Source: Taklimakanibacter lacteus (GTDB lineage: Bacteria > Pseudomonadota > Alphaproteobacteria > Rhizobiales > Aestuariivirgaceae). From it: DNA of 64,000 nucleotides. Position 1 is the first letter of the stretch, and the number at the start of each line of letters is the position of its first letter. A program made the position numbers and the translations under genes. Under the pieces are notes generated by a model that was not told where the DNA came from, did no database searches, and saw nothing but the letters and a program-made list of their open reading frames with translations. The DNA lies in NCBI GenBank assembly GCA_003576695.1, contig QOZQ01000002.1:310001-374000 (forward strand), in the 5' to 3' direction. Positions 34,925 to 45,265 of the stretch are shown here, one piece after another.

Positions 34925-35938
34925 ATGCCTGGTCTGTTGAAAATCAAGGGGTTTATCGATCTCGAGCAATTCTGGCCGGCCGGCAGCTCGGATGCCGATA
35001 CGTCCAAGGTCAAGGTCACCGTCGCACCCGATTCGTTCGAATTTGCGGCCGATCGCAAGACCTTCAAGCGCACCAGGGTTTTTAATGAAGCCTATGTGAG
35101 GGGCGCCAGCCACAGGAAGTTGATCGACGCGCAAAGCCGCATCACCGTGCGCCTGCAGGGCATCGATGCGCCCGAGCTGCATTACCGCGCCAGTCCGCTC
35201 GATCGCAACCGCCCGGAAGTCACCGAGGCCAGGCGGCAGAAATACAACGAGCTCAATCGCACCGAGCGTCGGCAGTATCTGGCCGAATCCGCCACTATCG
35301 CCTTGTCCAAAAAGCTCAAATCCATCCACAAGAAAACGGTCGAATGCCGCGTCTATTCGCTGGTCGATCGCCCCTATGAGGTGGTCGACACCTATGGCCG
35401 CTTCGTCGCCAATATCATGGTCGGCAAGGGCTTCAGGCTCGACGTCAATATCTGGCTCACGGAGGCGGGCTGGGTCTATCCGACTTTCTATTCCTCGATG
35501 GAAAAGGAAGAGATCGAGGCGCTGCTGACGGCGATGAAGGAGGGCCAGAAGGCCAAGCGGGTATGGAAATATTATTCGCTCGATACCGGCAAGTTCGAGG
35601 CGAGGCTCATCTATCGCGGCGAAGGCGCCGAGCCGGATCCAGCTGCCGACAAGGGGCCGGTCCTGATGCCGAAATTATTCCGCCGCCAGGTCGGCTTCCA
35701 GATGGAGAAGAGGGCCCAGGTCTCATCTGGCGCCTTTGTCGACTTCCTCAGGCGATCACCGGATGACTGCTACACGCTGGCGGATTTTCTCAAGGCCGGG
35801 CCGAATTCCGCCGCGACGCGCAAATTGCATGAGTTCATGAAGGGCACGAAATTCACCCTCAAGCCGCATGAGCTGGTGTTCCGCGAGAAATTCTCGACCG
35901 TCGTGACCGAGACCGGCAAGGTGATCGAGGCGTTCTGA
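34925..35938 (+). CDS. Thermonuclease (SNase)-like protein with C-terminal extension
   Basis: 337 residues. Residues from about 60 resemble a staphylococcal-nuclease domain: ITVRLQGIDAPELHYR supplies the metal-binding Asp and catalytic-type Arg and Glu, and YGRFVANIMV the later strand. No signal peptide is visible, so it may act in the cytoplasm. About 100 residues at the C-terminus are unrecognised. The ATG at 34925 follows GGGGAGA; the ATG at 34874 lacks a ribosome site. Nuclease activity is an inference from the motif. Confidence 0.65.
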   Translation: MPGLLKIKGFIDLEQFWPAGSSDADTSKVKVTVAPDSFEFAADRKTFKRTRVFNEAYVRGASHRKLIDAQSRITVRLQGIDAPELHYRASPLDRNRPEVTEARRQKYNELNRTERRQYLAESATIALSKKLKSIHKKTVECRVYSLVDRPYEVVDTYGRFVANIMVGKGFRLDVNIWLTEAGWVYPTFYSSMEKEEIEALLTAMKEGQKAKRVWKYYSLDTGKFEARLIYRGEGAEPDPAADKGPVLMPKLFRRQVGFQMEKRAQVSSGAFVDFLRRSPDDCYTLADFLKAGPNSAATRKLHEFMKGTKFTLKPHELVFREKFSTVVTETGKVIEAF

Positions 35939-35959
35939 CGGTTTGATTCAGGCTGGCCG

Positions 35960-37762
35960 TCAGTTCTCGTCCATCTTGAGGGCGGCAATGAAGGCCTCCT
36001 GCGGGATCTCGACCTTGCCGAACTGGCGCATCTTCTTCTTGCCTTCCTTCTGCTTGTCGAGCAGCTTGCGCTTGCGCGTGATGTCGCCGCCATAGCATTT
36101 GGCGGTGACGTCCTTGCGCAGCGCCGACAATGTCTCGCGCGCCACGATCTTGCCGCCGATCGCCGCCTGGATCGGGATCTGGAACATGTGGCGCGGGATG
36201 AGCTCCTTGAGCTTCTCGCACATCACCCGTCCGCGCTGCTCGGCGCGGCCCCGGTGCACGATCATCGCCAATGCGTCGACCGCCTCGGCATTGACCAATA
36301 TGCCCATGCGGACGAGGTCGCCCTCCTCATAGCCGACCATCTTGTAGTCGAAGCTCGCATAGCCGCGGCTCACCGATTTGAGCCGGTCATAGAAGTCGAA
36401 CACCACCTCGTTGAGCGGCAGGTCATAGACGACCATGGCGCGCGTGCCGGCATAGGTGAGCTGCTTCTGCCGCCCGCGCCGGTCCTCGCACAGTTTCAGG
36501 ATCGAGCCCAGATATTCGTCCGGCACCAGGATGGTCGCCTCGATCCACGGTTCCTCGATCGAGGTGATGTGGTTGGCGTCCGGCAGATCGACCGGATTGT
36601 GCAATTCGATCTGGCTGCCGTCATTGAGATTGACCTTGTAGATCACCGATGGCGCCGTGGTGATCACGTCGACATTGAATTCGCGCTCGATGCGCTCGCG
36701 GATGATCTCGAGATGGAGGAGGCCCAGAAAGCCGCAGCGGAAGCCGAAGCCGAGCGCTGCCGAGGTTTCCATCTCGAAGGAGAAGCTCGCATCGTTGAGC
36801 CTGAGCTTGCCCATCGCATCGCGCAAATCCTCGAAACGCGCCGCATCGACCGGGAAGAAGCCGGCGAAGACGACGGGCTGCGCCGGCTTGAAGCCGGGAA
36901 GCGGCGTGGTGGCTGGATTGCGCTCATCCGTCACCGTGTCGCCGACGCGCGTGTCGGCCACCTGCTTGATCGCGGCGGTGAAGAAGCCGATCTCGCCGGG
37001 ACCGAGCTTGTCGACCATCTCGCGCTTGGGCCTCGATATGCCGACGCGCTCCACCTGGTAGGAGGCGCCCGTCGACATCAGCTTGATCTTCTGGCCCTTG
37101 CGGATCTCGCCGTCGACGATGCGCAGCAGCACGACGACGCCCAGATAGGGGTCATACCAGCTGTCGACGAGGAGGGCCTTGAGCGGCGCCGAACGGTCGC
37201 CCTTGGGCGCGGGCAGGCGATTGACGATCGCCTCCAGCACATCCGGCACGCCGAGCCCGGTCTTGGCCGAGATCTCGACCGCGTCCGAGGCATCGAGGCC
37301 GATCACATCCTCGATCTGCTGGCGGATGCGCGCCGGTTCCGCAGCGGGAAGATCGACCTTGTTGAGGACGGGGATGATCTCGTGGTTGTTGTTGATCGCC
37401 TGATAGACATTGGCGAGCGTCTGGGCTTCCACCCCCTGGCTCGCATCGACGACGAGGAGCGAGCCCTCGCAGGCGGCGAGCGAGCGCGACACCTCATAGG
37501 CGAAGTCGACATGGCCCGGCGTGTCGATGAGGTTCAACACGTATTTCTCGCCCGATTTCGCGGTGTAATCGAGGCGCACGGTATTGGCCTTGATGGTGAT
37601 GCCGCGCTCGCGCTCGAGATCCATGGAATCGAGGATCTGGTCGACCATTTCGCGGTCGGAAACGGCGCCGCAGAGCTGGATCAGCCGGTCGGCGAGGGTG
37701 GACTTGCCATGGTCGATATGGGCGATGATGGAGAAATTGCGGATATGGCGGAGATCGGTCAT
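35960..37762 (-). CDS. lepA: Elongation factor 4 (LepA)
   Basis: Translational GTPase, 600 residues, as expected for LepA. G-domain motifs: AHIDHGKST (G1), RGITIKA (G2), DTPGHVDF (G3), NKVD (G4). The family C-terminal domain with [15 protein letters not shown] (binds tRNA/ribosome) is intact. The start at 37762 gives the canonical [15 protein letters not shown]. LepA back-translocates or assists ribosome assembly under ionic stress (established family role). 21 nt separate it from the convergent SNase-like gene. Confidence 0.97.
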   Translation of the reverse strand: MTDLRHIRNFSIIAHIDHGKSTLADRLIQLCGAVSDREMVDQILDSMDLERERGITIKANTVRLDYTAKSGEKYVLNLIDTPGHVDFAYEVSRSLAACEGSLLVVDASQGVEAQTLANVYQAINNNHEIIPVLNKVDLPAAEPARIRQQIEDVIGLDASDAVEISAKTGLGVPDVLEAIVNRLPAPKGDRSAPLKALLVDSWYDPYLGVVVLLRIVDGEIRKGQKIKLMSTGASYQVERVGISRPKREMVDKLGPGEIGFFTAAIKQVADTRVGDTVTDERNPATTPLPGFKPAQPVVFAGFFPVDAARFEDLRDAMGKLRLNDASFSFEMETSAALGFGFRCGFLGLLHLEIIRERIEREFNVDVITTAPSVIYKVNLNDGSQIELHNPVDLPDANHITSIEEPWIEATILVPDEYLGSILKLCEDRRGRQKQLTYAGTRAMVVYDLPLNEVVFDFYDRLKSVSRGYASFDYKMVGYEEGDLVRMGILVNAEAVDALAMIVHRGRAEQRGRVMCEKLKELIPRHMFQIPIQAAIGGKIVARETLSALRKDVTAKCYGGDITRKRKLLDKQKEGKKKMRQFGKVEIPQEAFIAALKMDEN

Positions 37763-37796
37763 TTGGGGCGCTTGATGGCAGGCGCACCCCGCCCCG

Positions 37797-38906
37797 TCAA
37801 GCGTCCGCGATGCCCTGTCTGGCGCGGTCCCAGCGGACGAGCCAGCCCGCCACATACCAGCCGACGAGCGCCACCGCGGCCCCGGCATAGCCGTCTATGG
37901 CATAGTGCCAGGCGAGGTGGATGGACCCCAGGAAGATGACGGCCGTGAATGCCGAAAGACACCAGCCCAGCCGGCGCTTGCCGGCGGCGAAGGCGATGAT
38001 GACGAGCAGCACCGAGCTCCCTACATGCATGGACGGCATCGCCGAAATGCCGGCGACCAGGCCTTGCCCGGCGATATAGCTTTCCCACAGCGCGTCCTGG
38101 GTATCGACCGCCCACAGGGGGAAGAGCTGCGCCGTCTCGCGCAGATAGGTCATCAGCGGCAGAAAGGGATCGGGCTCGCCCAGCAGGCGGCCGTAGAAGG
38201 TCGGGCCGACGGAAGAGAAGATGGTGCCGAGCACATTGGTGCCCAGGAACCAGGTGATGATGAAGGCGACGAGGAAACGCTGCCTGAGCGCGCTGTCCTC
38301 TTTGGCGAAGCACTGCCACATCCACACCGACAGCATCACGAAATACCAGAGATTATAGACGAAATTGACGCCGAAGGTGATCTGCGGGTGGCCGAGAAGC
38401 GGCTGCAGGATATCGTAGGGATGGACGCCGAAATGGACCAGCCGGTCCCATTCCATGAAGGTCGGGTCCCACTGGAAGGGGTTGAGTATCGGGATGAGGA
38501 CTTTGAGCGTGTTGAACGCCGACATGAAGATGCTGAGCAGCATGGCGGCGTGGAATATGTTGGCGAGGCGTTGCGGCGCCACAAGATCGCTGGCGATCCG
38601 CCGCCCGAGCTCCCGGGTGGGACTGCCCTGATAGCCTGTCCACCACAGCAGGAACAATTCGCGGATGACGAACCAGAAGGCGCCCACCCCCATCAGGAAG
38701 ATGACCGGAAGGGTGAACAAGAGCATCCACTTGGTGTCGAACAGCCGCCCGACGAGTGCTGCCGCGGCGACCGCAATGATGAGGGCGCCGGTCGCCAGCG
38801 CGTAAGCGAGCGCATGCAGCCGGAAGCCGGCCGTCACCGCGCGGCCAATGCCTGCCAGGTAACCCGAAAGCGGGCCGCGGCCGAGGCGCAGGGCAGTTGT
38901 ATTCAT
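37797..38906 (-). CDS. PAP2/inositolphosphotransferase-family membrane protein
   Basis: 369 residues with six or more transmembrane segments. PAP2 catalytic motifs are SAMPSMHVG (motif with His) and [13 protein letters not shown] (His/Asp motif). The combination with an extended N-terminal membrane half is like AUR1-type phosphotransferases and the bacterial PAP2 superfamily protein with an inositolphosphotransferase domain. It probably hydrolyses or transfers lipid phosphate head groups at the membrane. It starts 35 nt upstream of lepA on the same strand, so they may be co-transcribed. Confidence 0.82.
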   Translation of the reverse strand: MNTTALRLGRGPLSGYLAGIGRAVTAGFRLHALAYALATGALIIAVAAAALVGRLFDTKWMLLFTLPVIFLMGVGAFWFVIRELFLLWWTGYQGSPTRELGRRIASDLVAPQRLANIFHAAMLLSIFMSAFNTLKVLIPILNPFQWDPTFMEWDRLVHFGVHPYDILQPLLGHPQITFGVNFVYNLWYFVMLSVWMWQCFAKEDSALRQRFLVAFIITWFLGTNVLGTIFSSVGPTFYGRLLGEPDPFLPLMTYLRETAQLFPLWAVDTQDALWESYIAGQGLVAGISAMPSMHVGSSVLLVIIAFAAGKRRLGWCLSAFTAVIFLGSIHLAWHYAIDGYAGAAVALVGWYVAGWLVRWDRARQGIADA

Positions 38907-39033
38907 GACGCTCTCCGGAGCCCGGATACGAGATTGGCTTTATAGGGTCCCGCTCCCTGGGAGGTCGCAATCTAGGCGGCAAGCCTTAATGAAGGGTTCT
39001 GTAAAATTGTAGGGATTTCGGGGTGGAAATCAG

Positions 39034-39050
39034 TTTAGAATTATTCTAAA
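39034..39050. promoter_or_regulatory. Irr box (iron control element) of mbfA
   Basis: TTTAGAATTATTCTAAA, two 8-bp arms around one T, equals the rhizobial ICE/Irr-box consensus. It overlaps a TAGAAT -10-like hexamer and ends 9 nt before the mbfA start codon, so Irr would block transcription when iron is low. Confidence 0.9.
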
Positions 39051-39059
39051 CGAGATTCC

Positions 39060-40016
39060 ATGAAAGCATTCGCGGATCTCACGGAACAGGAAATCCTCGC
39101 CCTTGCCATTTCGAGCGAGGAGGATGATTCCAGAACTTATCTCACCTTCGCCCACCAGCTCATGGACAAGTTCCCGGCCTCGGCCAGGGTCTTTGTCGAG
39201 ATGGCCGAGGAGGAGCAGTCGCATCGCCGCGCGCTCACCGATGCCTATCAGAAGAAATTCGGCGATTTCATTCCCCTGATCAGGCGCAGCGACATCAGGG
39301 GCTTCGTGCGCCACCCGCCGGTCTGGCTCATGAAACAGATGACGCTCGAAACCATGCGCCAGCGCGCCGAGGTGCTCGAGCTCGAGAATATGCGCTTCTA
39401 TTCCAGGGCGGCCGAACAGGCGGGCGATCCCGCCATTCAGAAGCTATTGCGCGATCTGGCCGAGGCGGAGAAGGACCACACTTCGCTCGCCGATCGGCTC
39501 GGCCTCAAGCATCTGACCCCTGATGCGAAAGCCGAGGAAGCCGACGCCAGGCAGAAGCTGTTTCTGCTCCAGGTGATCCAGCCGGGCCTCGTCGGCCTGA
39601 TGGATGGATCTGTCTCGACGCTGGCGCCGCTCTTTGCCGCGGCCTTCGCCACCCATGACACCTGGCAGACTTTCCTCGTCGGCCTCGCCGCCTCGCTCGG
39701 CGCCGGCATCTCGATGGGGCTTGCCGAAGCGCTCTCCGACGACGGCAAGCTCACCGGGCGTGGGCGGCCGCTCATCCGCGGCATCGCCTCCGGCCTCATG
39801 ACGATGCTGGGCGGCCTCGGCCATGCGCTGCCTTATCTGATCCCCGATTTCTGGACCGCCACCTTCATCGCCATGATCGTGGTGTTCTTCGAATTATGGG
39901 CGATCTCCTGGATCCGCTGGAAATACATGGACACGCCCTTCCTGCGCGCCGCCTTCCAGGTGGCGGTCGGGGGCGCCCTGGTGTTCCTGACCGGCATCTT
40001 CATAGGAAGTGCATAG
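39060..40016 (+). CDS. mbfA: Membrane-bound ferritin MbfA, iron exporter
   Basis: 318 residues. N-terminal erythrin/ferritin-like domain (residues 1-155) with Glu-rich helices, including the ExxH in AEEEQSHR (Glu52, His55) and a second pair in AEKDHTS. The C-terminal VIT1-type membrane domain starts with [18 protein letters not shown]. Known MbfA proteins of Bradyrhizobium and Agrobacterium export iron and are repressed by Irr. The Irr box at the start codon supports the same control here. Role: protection from iron overload. Confidence 0.94.
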   Translation: MKAFADLTEQEILALAISSEEDDSRTYLTFAHQLMDKFPASARVFVEMAEEEQSHRRALTDAYQKKFGDFIPLIRRSDIRGFVRHPPVWLMKQMTLETMRQRAEVLELENMRFYSRAAEQAGDPAIQKLLRDLAEAEKDHTSLADRLGLKHLTPDAKAEEADARQKLFLLQVIQPGLVGLMDGSVSTLAPLFAAAFATHDTWQTFLVGLAASLGAGISMGLAEALSDDGKLTGRGRPLIRGIASGLMTMLGGLGHALPYLIPDFWTATFIAMIVVFFELWAISWIRWKYMDTPFLRAAFQVAVGGALVFLTGIFIGSA

Positions 40017-40083
40017 GCTTAGACCGAGCGCATTGATATAGTACGCTTCATCTTGATCCGGCTGCTCTCACTTTGTTGCTGAA

Positions 40084-41232
40084 ATGATCACGCGGCTTGC
40101 CATATCCGGCTACCGGTCGCTGCGCGACGTCACGCTGGCCCTCGGCCGGGTGAATATCGTCACGGGCGCCAATGGCAGCGGCAAGTCGAGCCTCTATCGG
40201 GCGTTGCGCCTCCTGTCGGATGTGGCGCAAGGGCGCGTGGTCGCCTCGCTCGCCGCCGAGGGCGGCCTATCATCGACGCTCTGGGCCGGACCTGAGAAAT
40301 TCAGCCGCGAGATGAAAAGCGGCCAGCATCCGGTTCAGGGAACGCGCCGCTCTGGCCCCGTCAGTCTCAAGCTCGGCTTCTCCGCGGAAGACTACGGCTA
40401 TGCCATCGACCTCGGTCTGCCCCCGCCGTCGTCCTCGCGTTTCGCGCTCGATCCCGTGATCAAGGTCGAAGCAGTATGGACCGGTGAACTTCTCGGCCGC
40501 GCCAATGTCATCGCCGAGCGCCACGGCGCTCACAGCCGCTTGCGAGAGGGAAAATCCGGCGCCTGGCGCGACTGCACCGAACATTTGTCGCATTTCGACA
40601 GCATGATGACTCACCGCGCCGATCCTCTCGACGGCTGGGAGCTTCTTCTGCTGCGCGAGCGGATGCGCCGGTGGCGCTTCTACGATCATCTGCGCACCGA
40701 CCGTGACGCGCCGGCGCGCCGGCCGCAGATAGGAACCTTCACGCCGATACTTGCCGCAGACGGCAGTGATATCGGCGCCGCCCTGCAGACGATCATCGAG
40801 ATGGGTGACCGGGCCGCCCTCGACGCGGCGGTCGCCGACGCCTTCGACGGCGCCACGCTCGGCGTGAACGACCGTTTCGAGGTCGAGATGAAGCAGCACG
40901 GGCTCCTGCGCGAATTGAATGTCGCCGAGCTCTCCGAGGGGACGCTCAGATATATCCTGCTGATCGCGGCCCTTCTGTCGCCGCGCCCGCCCGAGCTCAT
41001 GATCCTCAATGAGCCCGAAGCGAGCCTGCATCCGGATCTCCTGGGTCCGCTCGCCCGCCTGGTGACCAAGGCGGCCGAGCACTGCCAGATCGTCATCGTC
41101 TCGCATTCTTCCGAGCTCGTCGCCGCGCTCGACCGTCACCCGGAGAGTTTGCTGGTCCGCCTCGAAAAGGAGCTGGGCGAGACGATCCTGCCGGACCGCT
41201 CGGCGTCACCCTGGAAGTGGCCCACGCGATGA
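40084..41232 (+). CDS. AAA (RecF/SMC-like) ATPase paired with phosphatase-like gene
   Basis: 382 residues. Walker A GANGSGKSS at 28-36, an ABC-type signature LSEGTLRYILL, and Walker B LMILNEPEASLHP in the C-terminal half, with a later SHSSEL. This is the AAA_21/OLD-type architecture with a long middle insertion but without a Toprim nuclease domain. The stop overlaps the phosphatase gene start (ATGA), so the two are co-translated. Such ATPases can sense or load onto DNA or proteins; role here unknown. Confidence 0.8.
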   Translation: MITRLAISGYRSLRDVTLALGRVNIVTGANGSGKSSLYRALRLLSDVAQGRVVASLAAEGGLSSTLWAGPEKFSREMKSGQHPVQGTRRSGPVSLKLGFSAEDYGYAIDLGLPPPSSSRFALDPVIKVEAVWTGELLGRANVIAERHGAHSRLREGKSGAWRDCTEHLSHFDSMMTHRADPLDGWELLLLRERMRRWRFYDHLRTDRDAPARRPQIGTFTPILAADGSDIGAALQTIIEMGDRAALDAAVADAFDGATLGVNDRFEVEMKQHGLLRELNVAELSEGTLRYILLIAALLSPRPPELMILNEPEASLHPDLLGPLARLVTKAAEHCQIVIVSHSSELVAALDRHPESLLVRLEKELGETILPDRSASPWKWPTR

Positions 41233-41552
41233 GGAATGTCCTGTTCGTCTGCAGCCAGAATCGCCTGCGCAGCCCGACGGCCGAGCAGGTCTTCGCGAAG
41301 CGTCCGGATATCGAAGTGGATTCGGCCGGCACCAACAACGGTGCCGACAACCCGCTCACCGCCGAGCTGGTCGAATGGGCCGACATCATCTTCGTGATGG
41401 AGAAGACGCATCGCAACAAGCTGCAGCAGCGCTTCCGCTCGTCACTGAAGCGGGCGCGCGTCATCTGCCTCGACATACCGGACGAGTATGGGTTCATGGA
41501 CCCGATGCTCATCCGTCTGCTCGAGACGAAGGTGTCGCGCTTTTTGCCGTAA
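41229..41552 (+). CDS. Low-molecular-weight protein tyrosine phosphatase-like protein
   Basis: 107 residues, shorter than classic LMW-PTPs (about 150). The P-loop VCSQNRLRSP keeps catalytic Cys8 and Arg14 (C-x5-R-S) at the N-terminus, and an Asp-Pro pair (Asp91) lies near the C-terminus, as in the general-acid loop. The ATG at 41229 overlaps the ATPase stop; a GTG at 41217 is less likely. Compact forms of this family occur beside AAA ATPases. Whether it acts on protein phosphate or arsenate-like substrates is not known. Confidence 0.78.
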   Translation: MRNVLFVCSQNRLRSPTAEQVFAKRPDIEVDSAGTNNGADNPLTAELVEWADIIFVMEKTHRNKLQQRFRSSLKRARVICLDIPDEYGFMDPMLIRLLETKVSRFLP

Positions 41553-41572
41553 CTCCGCCCACTCAATTTATC

Positions 41573-41672
41573 GTCATCCCGGCGAAAGCCGGGACCCAAT
41601 GAATAAGCGAAATCTGGGCGGCGCTGCTCGCGTGGAAAGAATTTAATGGGTCCCGGCTTTCGCCGGGATGAC
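41573..41672. repeat. Palindromic repeat family A, copy 3
   Basis: About 100-bp unit with the same arms as at 13168, lying between the convergent phosphatase and pheT genes. Middle part differs. Confidence 0.9.
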
Positions 41673-41691
41673 CAATTGAGAATGTAGAGTC

Positions 41692-44100
41692 TCAGCTCCG
41701 CAGCACCCCACCGGTCGCCTTGTGGACCTGGGCCACGACCTTCTTGGAGAGTTCCTCGATCTCCTCCTCGGTCAGCGTCTTTTCGCGCGGCTGGATCGTG
41801 ACCTCGATGGCGAGCGATGCCTTGCCGGCCTCGAGCGTCCCGCCGGCGAAACGGTCGAACACGATCACCTCCGAGATGAGCTGCTTGTCGGCGCCCCTGG
41901 CCGCCTTGACGATCTTTTCGGCCTCGATGCCGTCATCGACGACGAAGGCGAAATCGCGCTTCACCGTCATGAGATCGGAGGCCTTGAGCGCGGCGCGCGT
42001 CGATATCTTGCCGCGGCTCGTCGGAACCGCGGTCAGATTGACTTCGAAGGCGACCAGCGGGCCTTTCACATCCATCTGGGCCAGGATGCGCGGATGGATC
42101 TCGCCGAAGGTGGCGAGCTTGTTCTGCGGCCCCATCTGGATCGTGCCCGAGCGGCCGGGATGATACCAGGAAGGCGCTTCCGCCACGACCTGCATGGTCG
42201 CGACCGGCGCGCCCGCCGCCTCGAGCACCGCCAGCGCATCGGCCTTGGCGCTGAAGGCATCGACGGCGCGCTTGCCGCCCTGCCAGTTGCGCGGCACGTC
42301 GTCGCCGCGCCTGACGCCCGCGGCGCGCAAGGTCTCGTCCTCCGGCTTGTCGCCGGCATAGGCCTGCCCGACTTCGAACAGCGCGATATCCTGGAAGCCG
42401 CGCGCCATGTTGCGCCCGGTTGCCGCGATGAGATTGGGCAGCAGCGACGGCCGCATATCCGAAAGTTCCGACGAGATCGGATTGGCGAGCACCAGGTCGC
42501 GATTGCGCTGGCCGTCATTGAAGAGCCTCGCATGCGCTTCCGGCAGGAACGACCATGTCACCGCCTCATCGAGGCCGCGCGCCGCAAGCGTTCGCCGCGC
42601 CTGGATCATGCGCCGCTGCAGCGGGCTCAAGACCGGCTTGGCGATGGCCGACAGCCGCGGCATCTCGGCGAAGGGAATATTGTCGAGCCCGTAGATGCGG
42701 CAGACTTCCTCCACGAGATCGGCTTCGCCATGGACGTCGGGCCGCCAGGGCGGCACGGCGCAGAGCAGTCCATCCACTTTCTCGATGACCCCGAAACCGA
42801 GCGCGGTCAGGATCTCGGCCTGCCGCGCCTGCGAGACCTCGACGCCGCCGAGGCTCGCCACCCGGCCGCGGCGCAGCAGATAGCTGCGCGCCGTATCGGG
42901 CGCGCGCCCGGCGATGACGAGCTCGGAAGGCTCGCCGCCGCACAGATCGAGGATCATCCTTGTGCCGAGTTCGGCGCCCGTCTGGGTGAAGGAAGGATCG
43001 ACGCCGCGCTCGAAGCGATAGCGCGCATCGGACTGGACGCCGAGCTTGCGTCCGGTCGCCGCGGTGCGCAGCGCATCGAAATAGGCCGATTCGAGGAAGA
43101 CATTGACGGTCCTGTCCGAGCAGCCGGAATCTTCGCCGCCCATGATGCCGCCGAGCGCCAGCGGATGGCGCTCATCGGCGATGACAGTCATCGCGGCATC
43201 GAGCCAGTAGGTCTTCCCGTCGAGCGCCCGCAGATATTCGCCGCGCCGGGCGAGGCGCGCATGGATCGAGCCCTTGACCTTGTCGGCATCGAAGACATGC
43301 AGCGGGCGGCCATAGGCGAAGGTGATGTAGTTGGTGATGTCGACCAAGGCCGAGATGGGGCGCAGGCCGATCGCCTTAAGCCGCGCCTGCAGCCATTTGG
43401 GCGAGGGGCCGTTCTTGACGCTCTTGATATAGCGTCCGACGAAGAGCGGGCAGGGCGTCTCATCGCCGCCCTCGAAGATGAGCGAGACGCCGATCGGCGA
43501 GCGGAAGCTGCCCTGGATGCCCGGCGGCTTGATCGGCTTCAGCGTACCGAGACCCTTGGCGGCGAGATCGCGGGCGATGCCGTGGATGCCGAGCGCATCC
43601 GGGCGATTCGGCGTCACCTTGATATAGATCATCGGGTCATTGAGGCCGAGCGCCTCGGCCGCCGTCATGCCGATCTGCGCCGACTTGTCGAGCTCGATGA
43701 TGCCATCATGCTCGTCGGAGAGCATGAGCTCGCGCTCGGAGACCAGCATGCCGTTCGATTCGACGCCGCGGATGACGCCTTTCTCGAGGAACAGCTTGGT
43801 GCCTGGAATATAGGAGCCGGGGGCCGCGAAGATCGCCTTCATGCCGGTCTTGGCATTGGGGGCGCCGCACACGACCTGCACGATGCCGGAGCGGGTGAGG
43901 ACGTCGCAGACGCGCAGGCGGTCGGCATTGGGATGCGGCCGCGCCTCCTTCACATAGGCGACGGTGAAAGGCTTGAGCGCCTTCGATTTGTCCTCGACGG
44001 CCTCGACCTCGAGGCCGATGCCGATCAGGCCCTCGACGATCTGGTCGAGCGTGGCTTCGGTGTCGAGATGGTCCTTGAGCCAGGAAAGCGTGAATTTCAT
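41692..44100 (-). CDS. pheT: Phenylalanyl-tRNA synthetase beta subunit
   Basis: 802 residues, full length. Domains in order: tRNA-binding OB fold (VAYVKEARPHPNADRLRVC start of EMAP-like part), B3/B4 editing region, B5 domain, catalytic-like core, and the C-terminal ferredoxin-like anticodon-binding domain (ASDLMTVKRDFAFVVD). It forms the alpha2-beta2 enzyme with PheS. Its start codon shares one base with the pheS stop (TGATG). Family A repeat follows it. Confidence 0.97.
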   Translation of the reverse strand: MKFTLSWLKDHLDTEATLDQIVEGLIGIGLEVEAVEDKSKALKPFTVAYVKEARPHPNADRLRVCDVLTRSGIVQVVCGAPNAKTGMKAIFAAPGSYIPGTKLFLEKGVIRGVESNGMLVSERELMLSDEHDGIIELDKSAQIGMTAAEALGLNDPMIYIKVTPNRPDALGIHGIARDLAAKGLGTLKPIKPPGIQGSFRSPIGVSLIFEGGDETPCPLFVGRYIKSVKNGPSPKWLQARLKAIGLRPISALVDITNYITFAYGRPLHVFDADKVKGSIHARLARRGEYLRALDGKTYWLDAAMTVIADERHPLALGGIMGGEDSGCSDRTVNVFLESAYFDALRTAATGRKLGVQSDARYRFERGVDPSFTQTGAELGTRMILDLCGGEPSELVIAGRAPDTARSYLLRRGRVASLGGVEVSQARQAEILTALGFGVIEKVDGLLCAVPPWRPDVHGEADLVEEVCRIYGLDNIPFAEMPRLSAIAKPVLSPLQRRMIQARRTLAARGLDEAVTWSFLPEAHARLFNDGQRNRDLVLANPISSELSDMRPSLLPNLIAATGRNMARGFQDIALFEVGQAYAGDKPEDETLRAAGVRRGDDVPRNWQGGKRAVDAFSAKADALAVLEAAGAPVATMQVVAEAPSWYHPGRSGTIQMGPQNKLATFGEIHPRILAQMDVKGPLVAFEVNLTAVPTSRGKISTRAALKASDLMTVKRDFAFVVDDGIEAEKIVKAARGADKQLISEVIVFDRFAGGTLEAGKASLAIEVTIQPREKTLTEEEIEELSKKVVAQVHKATGGVLRS

Positions 44101-45170
44101 CAGGAAAGCCCTCCGGCCAGTGTCGGTACCTGTAAGGACCGGAAACCATAATGCCTGAGCCAGCGCAGATCCGCCTCGAAGAAGGCGCGCAGATCCGGGA
44201 TGCCGTATTTCAGCATGGCGATGCGATCGAGCCCCATGCCGAAGGCCCAGCCCTGATAGCGCTCAGGATCGAGCCCACCCGCCTTGATGACTGAAGGGTG
44301 CACCATGCCGCTGCCCAGGATCTCGAGCCATGACGTGCCCTCACCGATCTTCACCTGCCCGCCATCCCATGAGCAGTTGATGTCGATTTCCATCGACGGC
44401 TCGGTGAAGGGGAAATGCGAGGCGCGGAAGCGCATCTTCACATCGTCGATCTCGAAGAAGGCCTTGCAGAATTCGGCGAGCGCCCATTTGAGATGGCCGA
44501 GATGGGTTTCCTGGTCGATGACGAGGCCCTCGATCTGGTGGAACATCGGCGTGTGGGTCTGGTCCGAATCCGAGCGGAAGGTACGCCCGGGCGCGATGAT
44601 CCGGATCGGCGGCTTCCCTTCCAGCATGGTGCGGATCTGCACCGGCGATGTGTGGGTGCGCAGCAGCATGCGCGAGCCGTCGAGCTTCGGCTGGAAATAG
44701 AAGGTGTCGTGCTCCTGGCGCGCCGGGTGCTCGGGCGGGATGTTGAGCGCGGTGAAATTGTAGAAGTCGTTCTCGATATGGGGACCCTCGGCGACCGCGA
44801 AGCCGAGATCGGCCCAGATCTGCACCACTTCTTCCCACACCTGGCTAACCGGATGGATCGAGCCTTGCGCCTCGGGGCGCGCCGGCAGCGTGACGTCGAT
44901 CTTCTCGGTGGCGAGCCGGGCCTCCAGCGCTTTCGCCTGCAGCGCGGCCTTGCGGGCCTCTAGCGCCTGGCCGATCTTCTCCTTCAGCGCATTGAGCTCT
45001 TGGCCGGCGGTCTTGCGCTCGTCCGGCGCCATGGCGCCGAGCGTCTTCATGCGCTCCGAGATCGAGCCCTTCTTGCCGAGCGCCGTGACGCGCAGCGCCT
45101 CGAGCTCGGTTTCATCGGCGGCGCTCGATATGCCGTCGAGCAGCGATTGTTCCAGGATTTGCAAACTCAT
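44100..45170 (-). CDS. pheS: Phenylalanyl-tRNA synthetase alpha subunit
   Basis: 356 residues, class II aminoacyl-tRNA synthetase. An N-terminal coiled coil is followed by motif 2 ([23 protein letters not shown]) region split by the loop and motif 3 ([17 protein letters not shown]). The ATG at 45170 gives the usual N-terminus; longer readings upstream cover the rplT gap and are rejected. The 95-nt gap to rplT is short enough for one rpmI-rplT-pheS-pheT transcript. Confidence 0.97.
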   Translation of the reverse strand: MSLQILEQSLLDGISSAADETELEALRVTALGKKGSISERMKTLGAMAPDERKTAGQELNALKEKIGQALEARKAALQAKALEARLATEKIDVTLPARPEAQGSIHPVSQVWEEVVQIWADLGFAVAEGPHIENDFYNFTALNIPPEHPARQEHDTFYFQPKLDGSRMLLRTHTSPVQIRTMLEGKPPIRIIAPGRTFRSDSDQTHTPMFHQIEGLVIDQETHLGHLKWALAEFCKAFFEIDDVKMRFRASHFPFTEPSMEIDINCSWDGGQVKIGEGTSWLEILGSGMVHPSVIKAGGLDPERYQGWAFGMGLDRIAMLKYGIPDLRAFFEADLRWLRHYGFRSLQVPTLAGGLS

Positions 45171-45265
45171 TGCGGTCTGTCTTTCAACGAGAAAGGCCGG
45201 GCCGTTGACGCTTCGGGGAAGCGCCAGCGAAAGCCCGGCCTGAACCGATAGATACGCTACGAGGC

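Noticed and set aside
36188-37939. Plus-strand frame of 583 codons opposite lepA
   Set aside because: lepA is certain; the shadow frame is rich in Arg, His and Asp without any domain.
40084-41552. ATPase/phosphatase pair considered as an established defence system
   Set aside because: No nuclease or Toprim domain, no other defence genes nearby and no mobile-element setting; listed only as a candidate.
41722-44151. Plus-strand reading frame of 809 codons opposite pheT
   Set aside because: pheT on the minus strand is certain from its domains; the antisense frame has no recognisable domain.
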